Assembly: GCA_944324945.1 (NCBI GenBank)
Contig: CALUYE010000005.1
Location: forward strand, 1 to 64,000
DNA length: 64,000 nt
Direction: 5' to 3'
Source: Candidatus Gastranaerophilales bacterium
Lineage (GTDB): Bacteria > Cyanobacteriota > Vampirovibrionia > Gastranaerophilales > Gastranaerophilaceae
The notes below the pieces were generated by a model. The model saw only the letters and a program-made list of their open reading frames with translations, was not told the origin of the DNA and ran no database searches. Position 1 is the stretch's first letter. Each line of letters opens with the position of its first letter. This document shows positions 16,296 to 25,052 of this stretch, piece after piece. The position numbers and the translations under genes are program-made.

Positions 16296-18200
16296 TTAAT
16301 TTAGTTCATTTATTTTTATATTTTTATTTATGGGATTATATTTTATTGCATTATAGTGTTGTTTATTAACGGTTTTTGTATTTAGAATAATTTCAAACAT
16401 TAAAAAAACAACAAGCAAAAAGGCAATAATCGCATTTGACTTTTCACAAAGATGAATATTTTTTGTTTTCAAATAAACGGTCATATTTTTTAAAGATAAT
16501 GAAAACAAAACAAAAATAAGAATAAAGAAATTTTGCGAAAACAAAAAACCCATATCGGGACACCACAAAAAATTACACACATAATTATATAAAATTGCAC
16601 CCAATACAGAAAAATACAATACCACATCCTCTTTTTTTACCCGATTGTTTTTAAATAAATAAAAATTATAAAACATGGCTAATATAAAAACAGCATAAAA
16701 TAAGTACGCAGGATTCCAAGAAGAAGAATAAACAAAAGGATTCAAGAGGGTTTCTTTGTGGAAATAATTCAGATTTAATTTAGGATTTTTTACAATATGT
16801 CTTCCAATCCTTTCTTTACTTGTTGCAAGACTTTTATATGATGCATTATTGTTCATTAAAGAATTAAAAGCGATGAAAAAAGCAACCAAAATAAACAGCA
16901 TAATAAAAAAACCTGTTATTGTTCTAAAATAGTTTGCCGTTTTTATTTTTTTATTACTTATAACAAACAACGGGAATATTAATATTAAACAGGTAACAAT
17001 ACTAATCATATTCACACCAAATATCAAAGATGAAACAATGGCTGTTAAAATTAAATTATTATAATTTCCTGTTTTTATTTGTTTTAATACTAAATACGCC
17101 AATATCGATAAATAAAAACCGGCAATAATATATAAATCAAAAATATAAGACATTAAAAGCTGTGTTAAACTAAACATAAAGATAAATACAAGTAAGTATT
17201 TTATTATTTTTAGTTTAGGAATTATTAAATTTAAAATTTTATATAAAAACACAACCGATAACGATGCAAGAGTATACCAGATAAGACTAAGGGAAAGGTA
17301 AAGATTACGAGTAACAAACATCAGAAATTCATACAAAGGATATAAAGGCAAGAAAAAATACGGATGAAACTGTTTTGCCTGCCCCGTGTGTATTGCCTGA
17401 ATAACCCAAATAGCATCACCTTGCATATATGTCTTATCGATAAATCCTTGCTGTACAATACGGGTCAGGTGATTAACATGTTGTGAAGCGTAAAAATTAT
17501 AAACAAAGTAAACAAAAAAAGAAATTATAAAAACCAACAATTCAAATCTGTGCTTATTTACAAAATTTTTTAAATTAAAACTCTCCAATTTTGATATTAA
17601 ATACAAAAAAATAAAAACATAAACAGCAAATAATATAGAAAAAATTACATAATTTTTAACACCGGGCTCATCGTAATTAGAAATATATTTACATTTCGTT
17701 TCAACAGCATAAATTATCCTATCCGCTATAGGGGGGGGAGGAGAAATTACTGAATTAATTGACTCATTTTTGAGCATTTCTATGTTATTTATTTTAAAAC
17801 TTTTAAATTCAACATTTTTATTATAAAAAGTACTCTTGCTTTGTTGTATTTTTATTCTGTTGTGATTTTTTGCTATGATATTAAATTTATATGTTTTAAA
17901 CTCATTAAATAAAGACAAGGTAATACGTTTTTTATGTTTATTATTTTTTTGACTATAAAAAGATATTATTGGAATATATGGTTGTATCGGCTCTAATTGT
18001 ACATCGTCTTTATTGCCTTCATACGATAAATATATAAAAAATGTATCAGGTATATTCCCTTTTTTGCTCCAATATTCAGAATCTAAATAAAAATGCTGCG
18101 AAAAAAAGATTAAAATTAAAGCAAGAAAAAAAGATAAAAAAATATTTCCCTTTTTATATTTTTTAAAATAAGAAATAATATGCTTAATCAATTTTTTCAT
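16296..18200 (-). CDS. Large polytopic membrane protein, GT-C-like candidate, with C8 tract (paralogue of 7818-9701)
   Basis: About 634 residues from the ATG at 18198-18200. That start aligns with the N-terminus of the paralogue; an upstream in-frame start at 18281 would add 27 residues. Same plan: N-terminal helix, extracytoplasmic domain with SQHFYLDSEYW, then about ten helices with QFHPYFFLPLYPLYEFLMF, YIFDLYIIAG and AIKYNP. The function is unknown; a membrane glycosyltransferase is plausible. The coding strand contains eight consecutive C (window 17731-17738) encoding part of SPPPP in the extracytoplasmic domain, absent from the paralogue and a possible phase-variation site. It is divergent from the first twin-arginine radical SAM gene. 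Confidence 0.7.
   Translation of the reverse strand: MKKLIKHIISYFKKYKKGNIFLSFFLALILIFFSQHFYLDSEYWSKKGNIPDTFFIYLSYEGNKDDVQLEPIQPYIPIISFYSQKNNKHKKRITLSLFNEFKTYKFNIIAKNHNRIKIQQSKSTFYNKNVEFKSFKINNIEMLKNESINSVISPPPPIADRIIYAVETKCKYISNYDEPGVKNYVIFSILFAVYVFIFLYLISKLESFNLKNFVNKHRFELLVFIISFFVYFVYNFYASQHVNHLTRIVQQGFIDKTYMQGDAIWVIQAIHTGQAKQFHPYFFLPLYPLYEFLMFVTRNLYLSLSLIWYTLASLSVVFLYKILNLIIPKLKIIKYLLVFIFMFSLTQLLMSYIFDLYIIAGFYLSILAYLVLKQIKTGNYNNLILTAIVSSLIFGVNMISIVTCLILIFPLFVISNKKIKTANYFRTITGFFIMLFILVAFFIAFNSLMNNNASYKSLATSKERIGRHIVKNPKLNLNYFHKETLLNPFVYSSSWNPAYLFYAVFILAMFYNFYLFKNNRVKKEDVVLYFSVLGAILYNYVCNFLWCPDMGFLFSQNFFILIFVLFSLSLKNMTVYLKTKNIHLCEKSNAIIAFLLVVFLMFEIILNTKTVNKQHYNAIKYNPINKNIKINELN
17731..17738. 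repeat. G8/C8 homopolymer tract inside a membrane-protein gene
   Basis: Eight G on the plus strand (eight C in the coding strand of the gene at 16296-18200), preceded in the coding strand by CTCCT. Loss or gain of one base would shift the frame in the extracytoplasmic domain. In this AT-rich window such runs are rare. Confidence 0.75.
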
Positions 18201-18294
18201 CAATCCACAATATACAAATACAATAATACCATAAGCAATGCAATAGATAAAATATTTGTTTGCCCCAGAAGAAATTAACAACTATAATTTTAAT

Positions 18295-19212
18295 ATGAAA
18301 AGACGTGATTTTTTAAAAGACGCAGGGCTTATTACAGCAGGATGCACACTTGGGTCAATAGGTACTTATAAATTTATTGAAAACAAAACCGCAATAAAAA
18401 CAAATTCTGCATTCAAAGACAAAAATTGCGACTGGATATCTCATATTGAAATTTCTCTTTGCTATCATTGCAATTTAAATTGTGCGCGATGTATGCACTG
18501 TTCTCCAATTGCTCCTGTATATTATATGCCTTTAGATATTTTTGAAAAAGATATAGCAAGAATGTCTAAAATCACAAACAGCAAAATAAGAAATGTTATG
18601 CTGCTTGGAGGTGAACCCCTTTTAAACAAAAATATTGAAGAATATATTAAAATTACAAGAAAATATTTCAAAAACTCGCAAATAGTAATCAGCACAAATG
18701 GACTGCTCTTAAACGATATGCCGGAGCAATTCTGGCAGACTTGCGCAAAATACAATATAGAAATCTGGCATACCCTATATCCGCTCCACACAAAAAATCC
18801 AAACTTATCAAAATCATACCAAAAAGCTATCCAATACAAAGTTATATTATCTCCATACACAAGATACACATTTGCGCAAATGAACTTAGATGATAAAAAA
18901 CAAAATAAAATATGTGAGACATATAAAAAATGCAGATACAGAATTAAATCCACAATTATTGACAATGGTATACTATATCCTTGCCCGGTTATCTTTTCAA
19001 CAAAATTATTTTTAAATAAATATTTCAAAAGTAAAGCACTCCCAATTAGCAATAATGACTTTATTGACATATATAAATTAAACTCTATAGCCGAGTTTCA
19101 ACAATTCTTAAAAGAACCAAAAGACTTCTGCAAATACTGTAATGCACAATATGTTCCGCAAAAACTCTGGGCTTTATCTAAAAAGGAAATGTGCGAATGG
19201 TTTAATATTTAA
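18295..19212 (+). CDS. Radical SAM protein with twin-arginine-like N-terminus (copy 1 of 5)
   Basis: 305 residues. It starts MKRRDFLKDAGLITAG, a twin-arginine (RRxFLK) plus hydrophobic segment typical of Tat signals. The radical SAM cluster CX3CX2C is C59-C63-C66 (CNLNCARC), followed by LLGGEPLLN and, near the C-terminus, YPCP and FCKYCNAQ cysteines of a SPASM/auxiliary-cluster type. The ATG at 18295 is preferred to one 13 codons upstream because the paralogues start at the same place and TATAAT (18283-18288) ends 6 nt before it, with no Shine-Dalgarno, suggesting a leaderless mRNA. It heads a tandem of three related genes. Substrate unknown; a peptide- or glycan-modifying role is possible. 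Confidence 0.8.
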   Translation: MKRRDFLKDAGLITAGCTLGSIGTYKFIENKTAIKTNSAFKDKNCDWISHIEISLCYHCNLNCARCMHCSPIAPVYYMPLDIFEKDIARMSKITNSKIRNVMLLGGEPLLNKNIEEYIKITRKYFKNSQIVISTNGLLLNDMPEQFWQTCAKYNIEIWHTLYPLHTKNPNLSKSYQKAIQYKVILSPYTRYTFAQMNLDDKKQNKICETYKKCRYRIKSTIIDNGILYPCPVIFSTKLFLNKYFKSKALPISNNDFIDIYKLNSIAEFQQFLKEPKDFCKYCNAQYVPQKLWALSKKEMCEWFNI

Positions 19213-19255
19213 AATTTTCAAACATATTATTAGCTAATATGGTATAATTTTATTT

Positions 19256-20158
19256 ATGGTAAATAGAAGAAATTTTCTAAAAAATGCCGCAATATTCACA
19301 TGCGGATATTGTCTGGGAAATATAAGCACAAATTTTCATAATTTCAATATACTTAACAAAAACCAAGATAATATCTTTTTTCGCGTATCTTTCATGATAA
19401 CACATCACTGCAACCTAAACTGCGCAGGATGTGATCATTTTTCCCCTTTAGCTCCGATTTATTTTATGCCTCTTGACATTTTTGAAAGAGATATTATCCA
19501 ATTATATAAACTAACAAAAGAAAATCCTCCGCAAATAACATTAATGGGAGGAGAGCCGTTACTTAATAAAAACATCAGTGAATACATAAAAATTGCAAGA
19601 AAATATTTTAAAACAAAAATTTTAGTATACACCAACGGATTATTGTTAAATGATATGCCTGACGAATTTTGGAAGTCATGTTCTGATTACGATGCAGAAA
19701 TTTATTACACTCATTACATTCTTCATAAAAATTTTCCAAATCTAAGTTATGCACACAATCAGGCAAAAAAATATAACGTGAAGTTAACATCAAGTCCTCC
19801 ACGATACGACTTTTATAAAATTGAATTAAACAATAAAAAAATAAATAACAATAAAGAAGTTTACAAAACATGCAGCGAAAAAGGCTCTTGCTGCGTTATA
19901 GATAATGGCATCTTATATCCCTGTCAAATACTTGCGGGAGTTAAACTGTTTTTTAATAAATTCTTCATAAACAATGCTTTTTTAATAACCAAAAAAGATT
20001 TTATAGATATTCATGCAATCAAAACTCAAGATGATATATCAAACTTTTTTAAAAAACCGAAAAATTTCTGCAAATACTGTAATTATGGCACCAACAATAT
20101 AGAAAAACTAAAATGGCGCTACTCCAAAAAAGAAATCTATGAATGGCTAAAAGCATAG
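19256..20158 (+). CDS. Radical SAM protein with twin-arginine-like N-terminus (copy 2 of 5)
   Basis: 300 residues, clearly homologous to the preceding gene. The N-terminus MVNRRNFLKNAAIFTCGYC has the RRxFLK motif and a hydrophobic stretch. The iron-sulfur cysteines are C52-C56-C59 (CNLNCAGC), followed by LMGGEPLLNKN and C-terminal cysteines in SEKGSCC, YPCQ and FCKYCNYG. Extended -10 TGGTATAAT (hexamer 19243-19248) ends 7 nt before the ATG, so it has its own promoter and a probably leaderless transcript even though copy 1 ends only 43 nt upstream. Its reaction is unknown. Confidence 0.8.
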   Translation: MVNRRNFLKNAAIFTCGYCLGNISTNFHNFNILNKNQDNIFFRVSFMITHHCNLNCAGCDHFSPLAPIYFMPLDIFERDIIQLYKLTKENPPQITLMGGEPLLNKNISEYIKIARKYFKTKILVYTNGLLLNDMPDEFWKSCSDYDAEIYYTHYILHKNFPNLSYAHNQAKKYNVKLTSSPPRYDFYKIELNNKKINNNKEVYKTCSEKGSCCVIDNGILYPCQILAGVKLFFNKFFINNAFLITKKDFIDIHAIKTQDDISNFFKKPKNFCKYCNYGTNNIEKLKWRYSKKEIYEWLKA

Positions 20159-20198
20159 CATAATTTATAACTCATTTCATATTTAAAAAGGAATAAAA

Positions 20199-21098
20199 AT
20201 GGAAAGAAGAGAGTTTATCAAAAAAAGTTGTATACTTTCAAGCACATGTATTTTAAGTTCGCTTTGTTTAAATATTTCAAAAAATAAAAAGACGCAAAAC
20301 AACATCCAAGAAACGCTGCCGCATGTCGAATTTATGATTTCCAAACACTGTAATTTAAACTGCGCATACTGTAGTTATTTTTCTCCTTTAGCCCCCCCCC
20401 CCTCGTTTTTGCCGCTTGACATATTTGAAAAAGACATTATTCAGCTTCGCAGGATAACAAACTCGAAAGTTAATAAAATTGTGTTACTTGGAGGAGAGCC
20501 GTTACTTAATAAAAACATAAAAAGTTATATAAAAATTGCAAGGGAAAACTTTAACAATTCACACATTTTTATTATAACAAACGGACTTCTTCTAAACGAA
20601 ATGCAAGAAGACTTTTACAAGACATGCGCTGACTATAAAATAACCATTCAATATAGTATATATCCGCTTTACAAAAAATATCCCAATCTGGAAAAAGCGC
20701 AAAAAAAGGCGCAAAAATTTAACATAAACCTGAAAGGTAGATGGAGAAAAAAGAAATATAAATTCTCACTGGTTCAATTAAGTACAAAAAAACTTAATGA
20801 TAAATCAGTTAAATATAAAGAATGCAAAAACAAAATTCATTACGCTCAACTCGATAACGGCAGGTTATATCCTTGTCCTACAATCCCCGGTATAAATATT
20901 TTTAACAACTATTTTAAAGAAAATGCAATACCTCAAAGCGATAACGACTATATCGATATATACAAAATAAAAACATTGCAAGAAATATTTGATTTTTTAA
21001 AGACTCCGAAAGAAGCTTGCAAATATTGCAACTATGGTTCGAAACAGGCAATTTGGAAACCCTCTGAAAGAAAAATATCTGAGTGGTTTGATGTTTAG
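20199..21098 (+). CDS. Radical SAM protein with twin-arginine-like N-terminus and C11 tract (copy 3 of 5)
   Basis: 299 residues. The N-terminus MERREFIKKSCILSSTCILS again has RRxFIK and a hydrophobic run. Cluster cysteines are C51-C55-C58 (CNLNCAYC), then LLGGEPLLNKN, YPCP and ACKYCNYG. Unlike copies 1 and 2 it has a Shine-Dalgarno (AAAGGA, about 8 nt before the ATG). The codons for APPPS just after the cluster contain eleven consecutive C (20392-20402), where copies 1 and 2 have APVYYM and APIYFM. The tract is in frame as assembled, but would abolish the protein if it slipped. The gene ends 1 nt before the convergent speB stop. Confidence 0.8.
   Translation: MERREFIKKSCILSSTCILSSLCLNISKNKKTQNNIQETLPHVEFMISKHCNLNCAYCSYFSPLAPPPSFLPLDIFEKDIIQLRRITNSKVNKIVLLGGEPLLNKNIKSYIKIARENFNNSHIFIITNGLLLNEMQEDFYKTCADYKITIQYSIYPLYKKYPNLEKAQKKAQKFNINLKGRWRKKKYKFSLVQLSTKKLNDKSVKYKECKNKIHYAQLDNGRLYPCPTIPGINIFNNYFKENAIPQSDNDYIDIYKIKTLQEIFDFLKTPKEACKYCNYGSKQAIWKPSERKISEWFDV
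20392..20402. repeat. C11 homopolymer tract inside a radical SAM gene
   Basis: Eleven C in a row, beginning after a G at 20391 and ending before TCG. It lies about 195 nt into the coding region, directly after the cluster-binding cysteine codons. Paralogues have no C run at this place. Length and context are those of contingency tracts known from Campylobacter and Helicobacter. Confidence 0.85.
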
Positions 21099-21099
21099 T

Positions 21100-21942
21100 T
21101 TATAGGAGCATTAGGACTTCTCTTATTAATTTGCAGCAGGTGGCGCTGGAGGTTTTTGTGGGGTCGATGTCGGGGGATAGTTCCATGATATCAGCGCCTA
21201 TTATGTTGAAATTTTTTAAATATAAAAGCCAATCCATAAGTTCAAGATAAGTTAAACCGCCTGCTTCAGGAGTACCGACACCGCTCATTAAAGAAGGATC
21301 TAAAACATCAAGGTCTATTGTTAAAAATATATTTTTATTTTTAAATTTATCAAGTTCTTCTTTTGTTGTTTTAAGAGTTGAATATTTTTTGACTATTTCA
21401 AATTCTTCTTTCTCGCCGCTTCTAAGCCCGATTTGAGCTATGTTTTCGAATCCCGTAAGTTGCGCTATTTGATACATTACGCCGCTGTGGGTTAATTCTT
21501 CTCCTAAATATTGTTTTCTTAAATCGGTATGGGCGTCGAATTGAATAACCACAACATCATCAAACTTTTTTAAAACCGATTTTACGCTTGCAAGAGTTAT
21601 AAGGTGTTCGCCGCCTATTCCTAAAAGTTTTTTATTTGAGTTATATATGCAATCAACATTTTTTTCGGTTATTTCGAGTGCGCGTGCTGCGTTTCCAAAA
21701 GGATATTCCAAATCTCCCGCATCAAAAAATTTGGTTTCTTCCATATCCTTATCAAAATAAACGGAATATGTTTCAATGCCGATGCTTTCAAGTCTTGCCG
21801 CCTGCGGCCCGAAGCGGGTTCCTGCTCGGTTAGAACAGGTGCAATCATAGGGCATACCAAGCATTACAATTTTTGATGAGTTAAAATCGTTGGTTGCGCC
21901 TATAAAATCTTTAGATAAAAAAGGTCCGCATAAATTATTCAT
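21100..21942 (-). CDS. speB: Agmatinase / ureohydrolase family
   Basis: Mn-dependent hydrolysis of agmatine to putrescine and urea. 280 residues with the metal-binding ureohydrolase motifs GIGGEH (~107), FDAHTD (~133) and DLDVLDPS (~215). The N-terminal GMPYDCTCSNRAGTRFGP and SGVGTPEAGGLTYLE match agmatinases rather than arginases. The start ATG overlaps the last base of the pgi stop, so it is the second gene of a pgi-speB unit. Related guanidinobutyrase-type specificity cannot be excluded. Confidence 0.9.
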   Translation of the reverse strand: MNNLCGPFLSKDFIGATNDFNSSKIVMLGMPYDCTCSNRAGTRFGPQAARLESIGIETYSVYFDKDMEETKFFDAGDLEYPFGNAARALEITEKNVDCIYNSNKKLLGIGGEHLITLASVKSVLKKFDDVVVIQFDAHTDLRKQYLGEELTHSGVMYQIAQLTGFENIAQIGLRSGEKEEFEIVKKYSTLKTTKEELDKFKNKNIFLTIDLDVLDPSLMSGVGTPEAGGLTYLELMDWLLYLKNFNIIGADIMELSPDIDPTKTSSATCCKLIREVLMLL

Positions 21943-23345
21943 TAGCTCAATCCCAAAACTTCTTTATTTTTTTGAATTTTATTTTGAAGTTCGTTTGCCG
22001 ATTCTTCATATCCCATTCTGCCCATTAAAGCATAGGTGTAATTTTTTGCCTGCTCTACACCCGGTTGATTAAATGCATCAATATTATATAATTCGCCGAT
22101 TATTGCAGTCTGCATTTCATACATATAGAATAATTGAGCCAGATAATATTCATTAATCTTAGGAAGTCTGATTGTAACATTAGGACGCTTATAATCACAC
22201 AAAGCAACGGCGGTTGCATCGGCTTCGGCGTTTATTAATTGGTTAATTGTCTTGTCTCCAAGATAATTAAGCCCTGTGTATTCAAAAATATTCGGAATTC
22301 TTATTTCTGTATCAAACTCATCAACCCTGATAAATGTTATGATTTTATCATTCTGTCCTTCGTTATATAATTGAATTTGGCTGTGTTGATCAGTTGCACC
22401 GAGTGCTTTTATCGGGGTCGGACGGTTGTTGATTTTATTTCCTTCCCTGTCAAATTCTTTCCCTAAAGATTCAGCCCATAATTGAACATACCAGTCTGAA
22501 AAATATCTTAATCTGCTTGAATATGGCATCATTACCGAAATATACTGGCCTTTTTTATCCATAAGGTAATGAATCAAAGCATTTTGCGCTGCCACATTTT
22601 TATATATATCAGTATTTTTAAGAGACAAGTCCATGATTTTTATGCCTCTTATGATTTCATCAATATCAATCCCGACAAGTGCTAAAGGTACAAGCCCTAC
22701 AGCCGAAAATACGCTGAATCTTCCGCCTACATCATCAGGTACGACAAATGTTTTATATCCTTCTTCGTTTGACAATTGTCTTAAAATGCCTGTTTGTTTA
22801 TCCGTTGTTGCAACGACATTTTTCCTGTAATCATCACCTAAAAGATTATATAATCTGTCTTTTATTATCATAAACTGGCTCATGGTTTCTGCTGTCGAGC
22901 CTGATTTTGTAATAACATTAACAAGTGTTTTTCTTAAATCCAGAATATCAAGAAGTGAATTAATCTGATCGGGATCAATATTATCCAAAAAGAAAATTCT
23001 CGGGAAATTATCTCTTTTTTCTTTGTCCAATATATTCCAATACGGTTTTAAAAGAGCTTCAGACATTGCCTGTGCCCCTAATGCCGAGCCGCCTATTCCT
23101 AAAACAAGAATATTGTCAAACCTCCCGTCAACCATAGCGGCAAACTCTTTAACATACCAGACGGTTTCTTCATTATACCCTAAATTCATCCACTGAAGCC
23201 AGGAGCCCGGTTTATCTTTGCTCATGTTTAATTTTGTAATAATTTCTTGAACCTTAGGAGCGTATTCATTGAAGCATTGGTTTATATCAAGCCCTGCCTC
23301 GCCTATTACAGTGTTGCAAATGTTGGTATAATCAAATTTAATCAT
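21942..23345 (-). CDS. pgi: Glucose-6-phosphate isomerase
   Basis: Interconverts glucose-6-phosphate and fructose-6-phosphate in glycolysis and gluconeogenesis. 467 residues. NILVLGIGGSALGAQAM near residue 80 and VNVITKSGSTAETMSQF (~140) form the sugar-phosphate-binding SIS motifs. GGRFSVFSAVGLVPLAL and TDQHSQIQLY are also typical. AAGGTG precedes the ATG by about 10 nt. It works with the PPi-dependent phosphofructokinase encoded about 7 kb away. It is followed by speB with a 1-nt overlap. Confidence 0.95.
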   Translation of the reverse strand: MIKFDYTNICNTVIGEAGLDINQCFNEYAPKVQEIITKLNMSKDKPGSWLQWMNLGYNEETVWYVKEFAAMVDGRFDNILVLGIGGSALGAQAMSEALLKPYWNILDKEKRDNFPRIFFLDNIDPDQINSLLDILDLRKTLVNVITKSGSTAETMSQFMIIKDRLYNLLGDDYRKNVVATTDKQTGILRQLSNEEGYKTFVVPDDVGGRFSVFSAVGLVPLALVGIDIDEIIRGIKIMDLSLKNTDIYKNVAAQNALIHYLMDKKGQYISVMMPYSSRLRYFSDWYVQLWAESLGKEFDREGNKINNRPTPIKALGATDQHSQIQLYNEGQNDKIITFIRVDEFDTEIRIPNIFEYTGLNYLGDKTINQLINAEADATAVALCDYKRPNVTIRLPKINEYYLAQLFYMYEMQTAIIGELYNIDAFNQPGVEQAKNYTYALMGRMGYEESANELQNKIQKNKEVLGLS

Positions 23346-23440
23346 AAATACACACCTTATTAATAAACTCCGACTTAATATTATTGTATCAAATCATAAT
23401 TTCTCGTAAAGTCCTATTTTGATTAAATTGATAGTATAAT

Positions 23441-23851
23441 TTATTTATCCGAAAATTCAACGTAGCTTTGAGAAGTTGACAGTGAACCATCTGATTTTAT
23501 AAGACATTTATTAAGCTGTTTTATTTTAGAATCGCCTTTTTTAGCTTTTATTGTAAGCGTGTAACAATTTTCGTTTGATGATGTTTTATAATCAAAATCA
23601 TATTTTTTATCTTTTTTAACATCTTCAATATCTTCGGGGTATTTCCCGTTTTCTTCATTGTATTCATCAAGATATTCGATTATATTTTCGGCATGCTTAA
23701 TATCCCCCATTTTATTATGGTCTTTAAAATCAAAGTTTGCAAAACCCGCTAAACCAATCAATGCACCTAAAACCAGCAGCACTTGAATTAAAAATATTAT
23801 ACCGAATACAATAAGAATCCATTTTAATACATTCAAAACTCTTTCTTTCAT
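23441..23851 (-). CDS. Membrane-anchored protein with pseudopilin-like periplasmic domain
   Basis: 136 residues from the ATG at 23849-23851, which has AGAGAGG upstream; a TTG seven codons earlier is less likely. One long N-terminal hydrophobic helix (~8-35) anchors a soluble domain. HAENIIEYLDEYNEENGKYPEDIEDV followed by NCYTLTIKAKKG and SDGSLSTSQSY is similar in layout to the C-terminal part of type II secretion pseudopilins (helix, GxYP, beta strands). No prepilin cleavage site is seen. Function unknown. It sits alone between pgi and a small hypothetical gene. Confidence 0.6.
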   Translation of the reverse strand: MKERVLNVLKWILIVFGIIFLIQVLLVLGALIGLAGFANFDFKDHNKMGDIKHAENIIEYLDEYNEENGKYPEDIEDVKKDKKYDFDYKTSSNENCYTLTIKAKKGDSKIKQLNKCLIKSDGSLSTSQSYVEFSDK

Positions 23852-23918
23852 AAAAAACCTCTCTTTTTTCAAAATAATTATAGCGTTTTTTATGAAACTT
23901 TCAAGTTAGACAATGGAA

Positions 23919-24182
23919 TTATATGCTGATGTCGAATTTTCTTATGTTTCCGTCAGATGCCTTTAAATTCATCCCGACAAACATTGCCTGGCGCGAATAC
24001 ATACCGATTTCTTTTTCGACATCTCCGTTAAATACGTTTTCATATTTATCCACATAATTAAATATGGAATTAAGAGAATTGCTTTTGGCTGTTTCAGGTG
24101 TTGCTTTTTGAGCAGGATTTTTAATATTTCTTGTTGAAATATTAAAACCAAACGAAGAATTTAAATTATAATTTTCAGCCAT
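23919..24182 (-). CDS. Small hypothetical protein, 87 residues
   Basis: Soluble, no known domain. The N-terminus is Asn/Ser-rich (MAENYNLNSSFGFNIST), followed by a helical middle with YVDKYENVFNGDVEKEIGMYSRQ and a short hydrophobic end (RKFDISI). AAAGGTG lies 4-10 nt before the ATG, supporting translation. It is monocistronic, and the upstream side holds the divergent small-RNA-like element at 24351-24413. Confidence 0.55.
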   Translation of the reverse strand: MAENYNLNSSFGFNISTRNIKNPAQKATPETAKSNSLNSIFNYVDKYENVFNGDVEKEIGMYSRQAMFVGMNLKASDGNIRKFDISI

Positions 24183-24489
24183 AATTCACCTTTATTGTTT
24201 CATCTTGATATTTTTATTTACGACAGGATTTTATTGTTACTTTAATGATTTTATAGATTTTTTAAATAATTTTTACATAAATTAACAAAAATTCTACTAT
24301 AAACGTATTACATTTCTTAACAATAGCTTTCTTTTTTTAATAAAACAATGTATTATAGTCATGTTGTTAATGCTTCGGCTAGTATGCGAATTGGGGTTAT
24401 ACCCCTTTTTTTTGCCCCTAAAATCATACTTTTATATTAAACATAATCAACCAAATTATGGTAAACTTCACGTATGAAAGGAGCTTTTT
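24183..24489. other. Intergenic region holding a short terminator-ended transcription unit
   Basis: 307 nt between divergent genes. The left part up to about 24340 is A/T-rich and presumably carries the promoter of the minus-strand small gene. The middle carries the element described at 24351-24413. The right part ends with GAAAGGAGC, the ribosome-binding site of the plus-strand gene at 24490. Confidence 0.5.
24351..24413 (+). ncRNA. Candidate short RNA or leader ending in a strong intrinsic terminator
   Basis: TATTAT (24351-24356) could be a -10. About 30 nt further is a GGGGT/ACCCC hairpin (24393-24397 with 24401-24405, loop TAT) followed by eight T (24406-24413). A small TGCTTCGGC tetraloop motif sits in between. 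The unit would give an RNA of about 45-50 nt. It may be a small RNA, or a premature terminator in the leader of the gene at 24490. No known RNA family recognised. Confidence 0.4.
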
Positions 24490-24960
24490 ATGGATCCGAA
24501 AGATGAAAAATATCTTATTTTAGAGCAATACAGAATTTATTCAGAAGCTAAAGAAAAATTTATAGACAGACACTTTGCTACAAATAAATTTTATTTAGTA
24601 TTAAATATAATTATATTAATTGCAATATATATCCTGGCAACTCTAACTCCGCAGTATACTCCCGTTTTGGTAATGAGCGTCGTAGGTTTTGCAACAACTT
24701 TAATGTGGTGGATGAATATAGATTCTTATCAGATACTGATAAAAGTAAAATATGCAAAAGTTCTTGAATTTCTTGAAACACAACTGCCTCAACAGCCATA
24801 TCATAAAGAATATGCGGATTATGTGCAAATGAAAAAGAATAAAAATTTAATCGTGTTCGGTGATTTTCAAAAAGTTCTCACTTTAATTATTGCCTGTATT
24901 TATACAGTTGTGTGCATTTATAACATTGCAAACATGATTAAATTTCAAATGATGTTATAA
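24490..24960 (+). CDS. Small membrane protein, RipA-like
   Basis: 156 residues with three or four hydrophobic segments: FYLVLNIIILIAIYILATL (~37-55), a second helix containing TTLMWWMNIDSY (~77-88), and a C-terminal one (VLTLIIACIYTVVCIYN). WWMNIDSYQILIKVKYAKVLEFLETQLP, followed by an acidic HKEYADYV, resembles the W-SY-LN-K-VI-E-LP segment of RipA-family octameric membrane proteins. The family role is poorly defined. GAAAGGAGC gives a good ribosome-binding site. Confidence 0.6.
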   Translation: MDPKDEKYLILEQYRIYSEAKEKFIDRHFATNKFYLVLNIIILIAIYILATLTPQYTPVLVMSVVGFATTLMWWMNIDSYQILIKVKYAKVLEFLETQLPQQPYHKEYADYVQMKKNKNLIVFGDFQKVLTLIIACIYTVVCIYNIANMIKFQMML

Positions 24961-25052
24961 TTGTAAACTTTTGTTAAATAAATAAATTTTATAATCAATT
25001 CGACTCTTAAAAAATACTTTATATATATGTATAGAATTTGCGAGAGTTATTT

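Noticed and set aside
24361-24474. 38-codon open frame starting ATG TTG TTA over the candidate small RNA
   Set aside because: The frame runs through a strong GGGGT/ACCCC terminator with eight T and has an unlikely composition; the -10 to ATG spacing (4 nt) differs from the leaderless genes.
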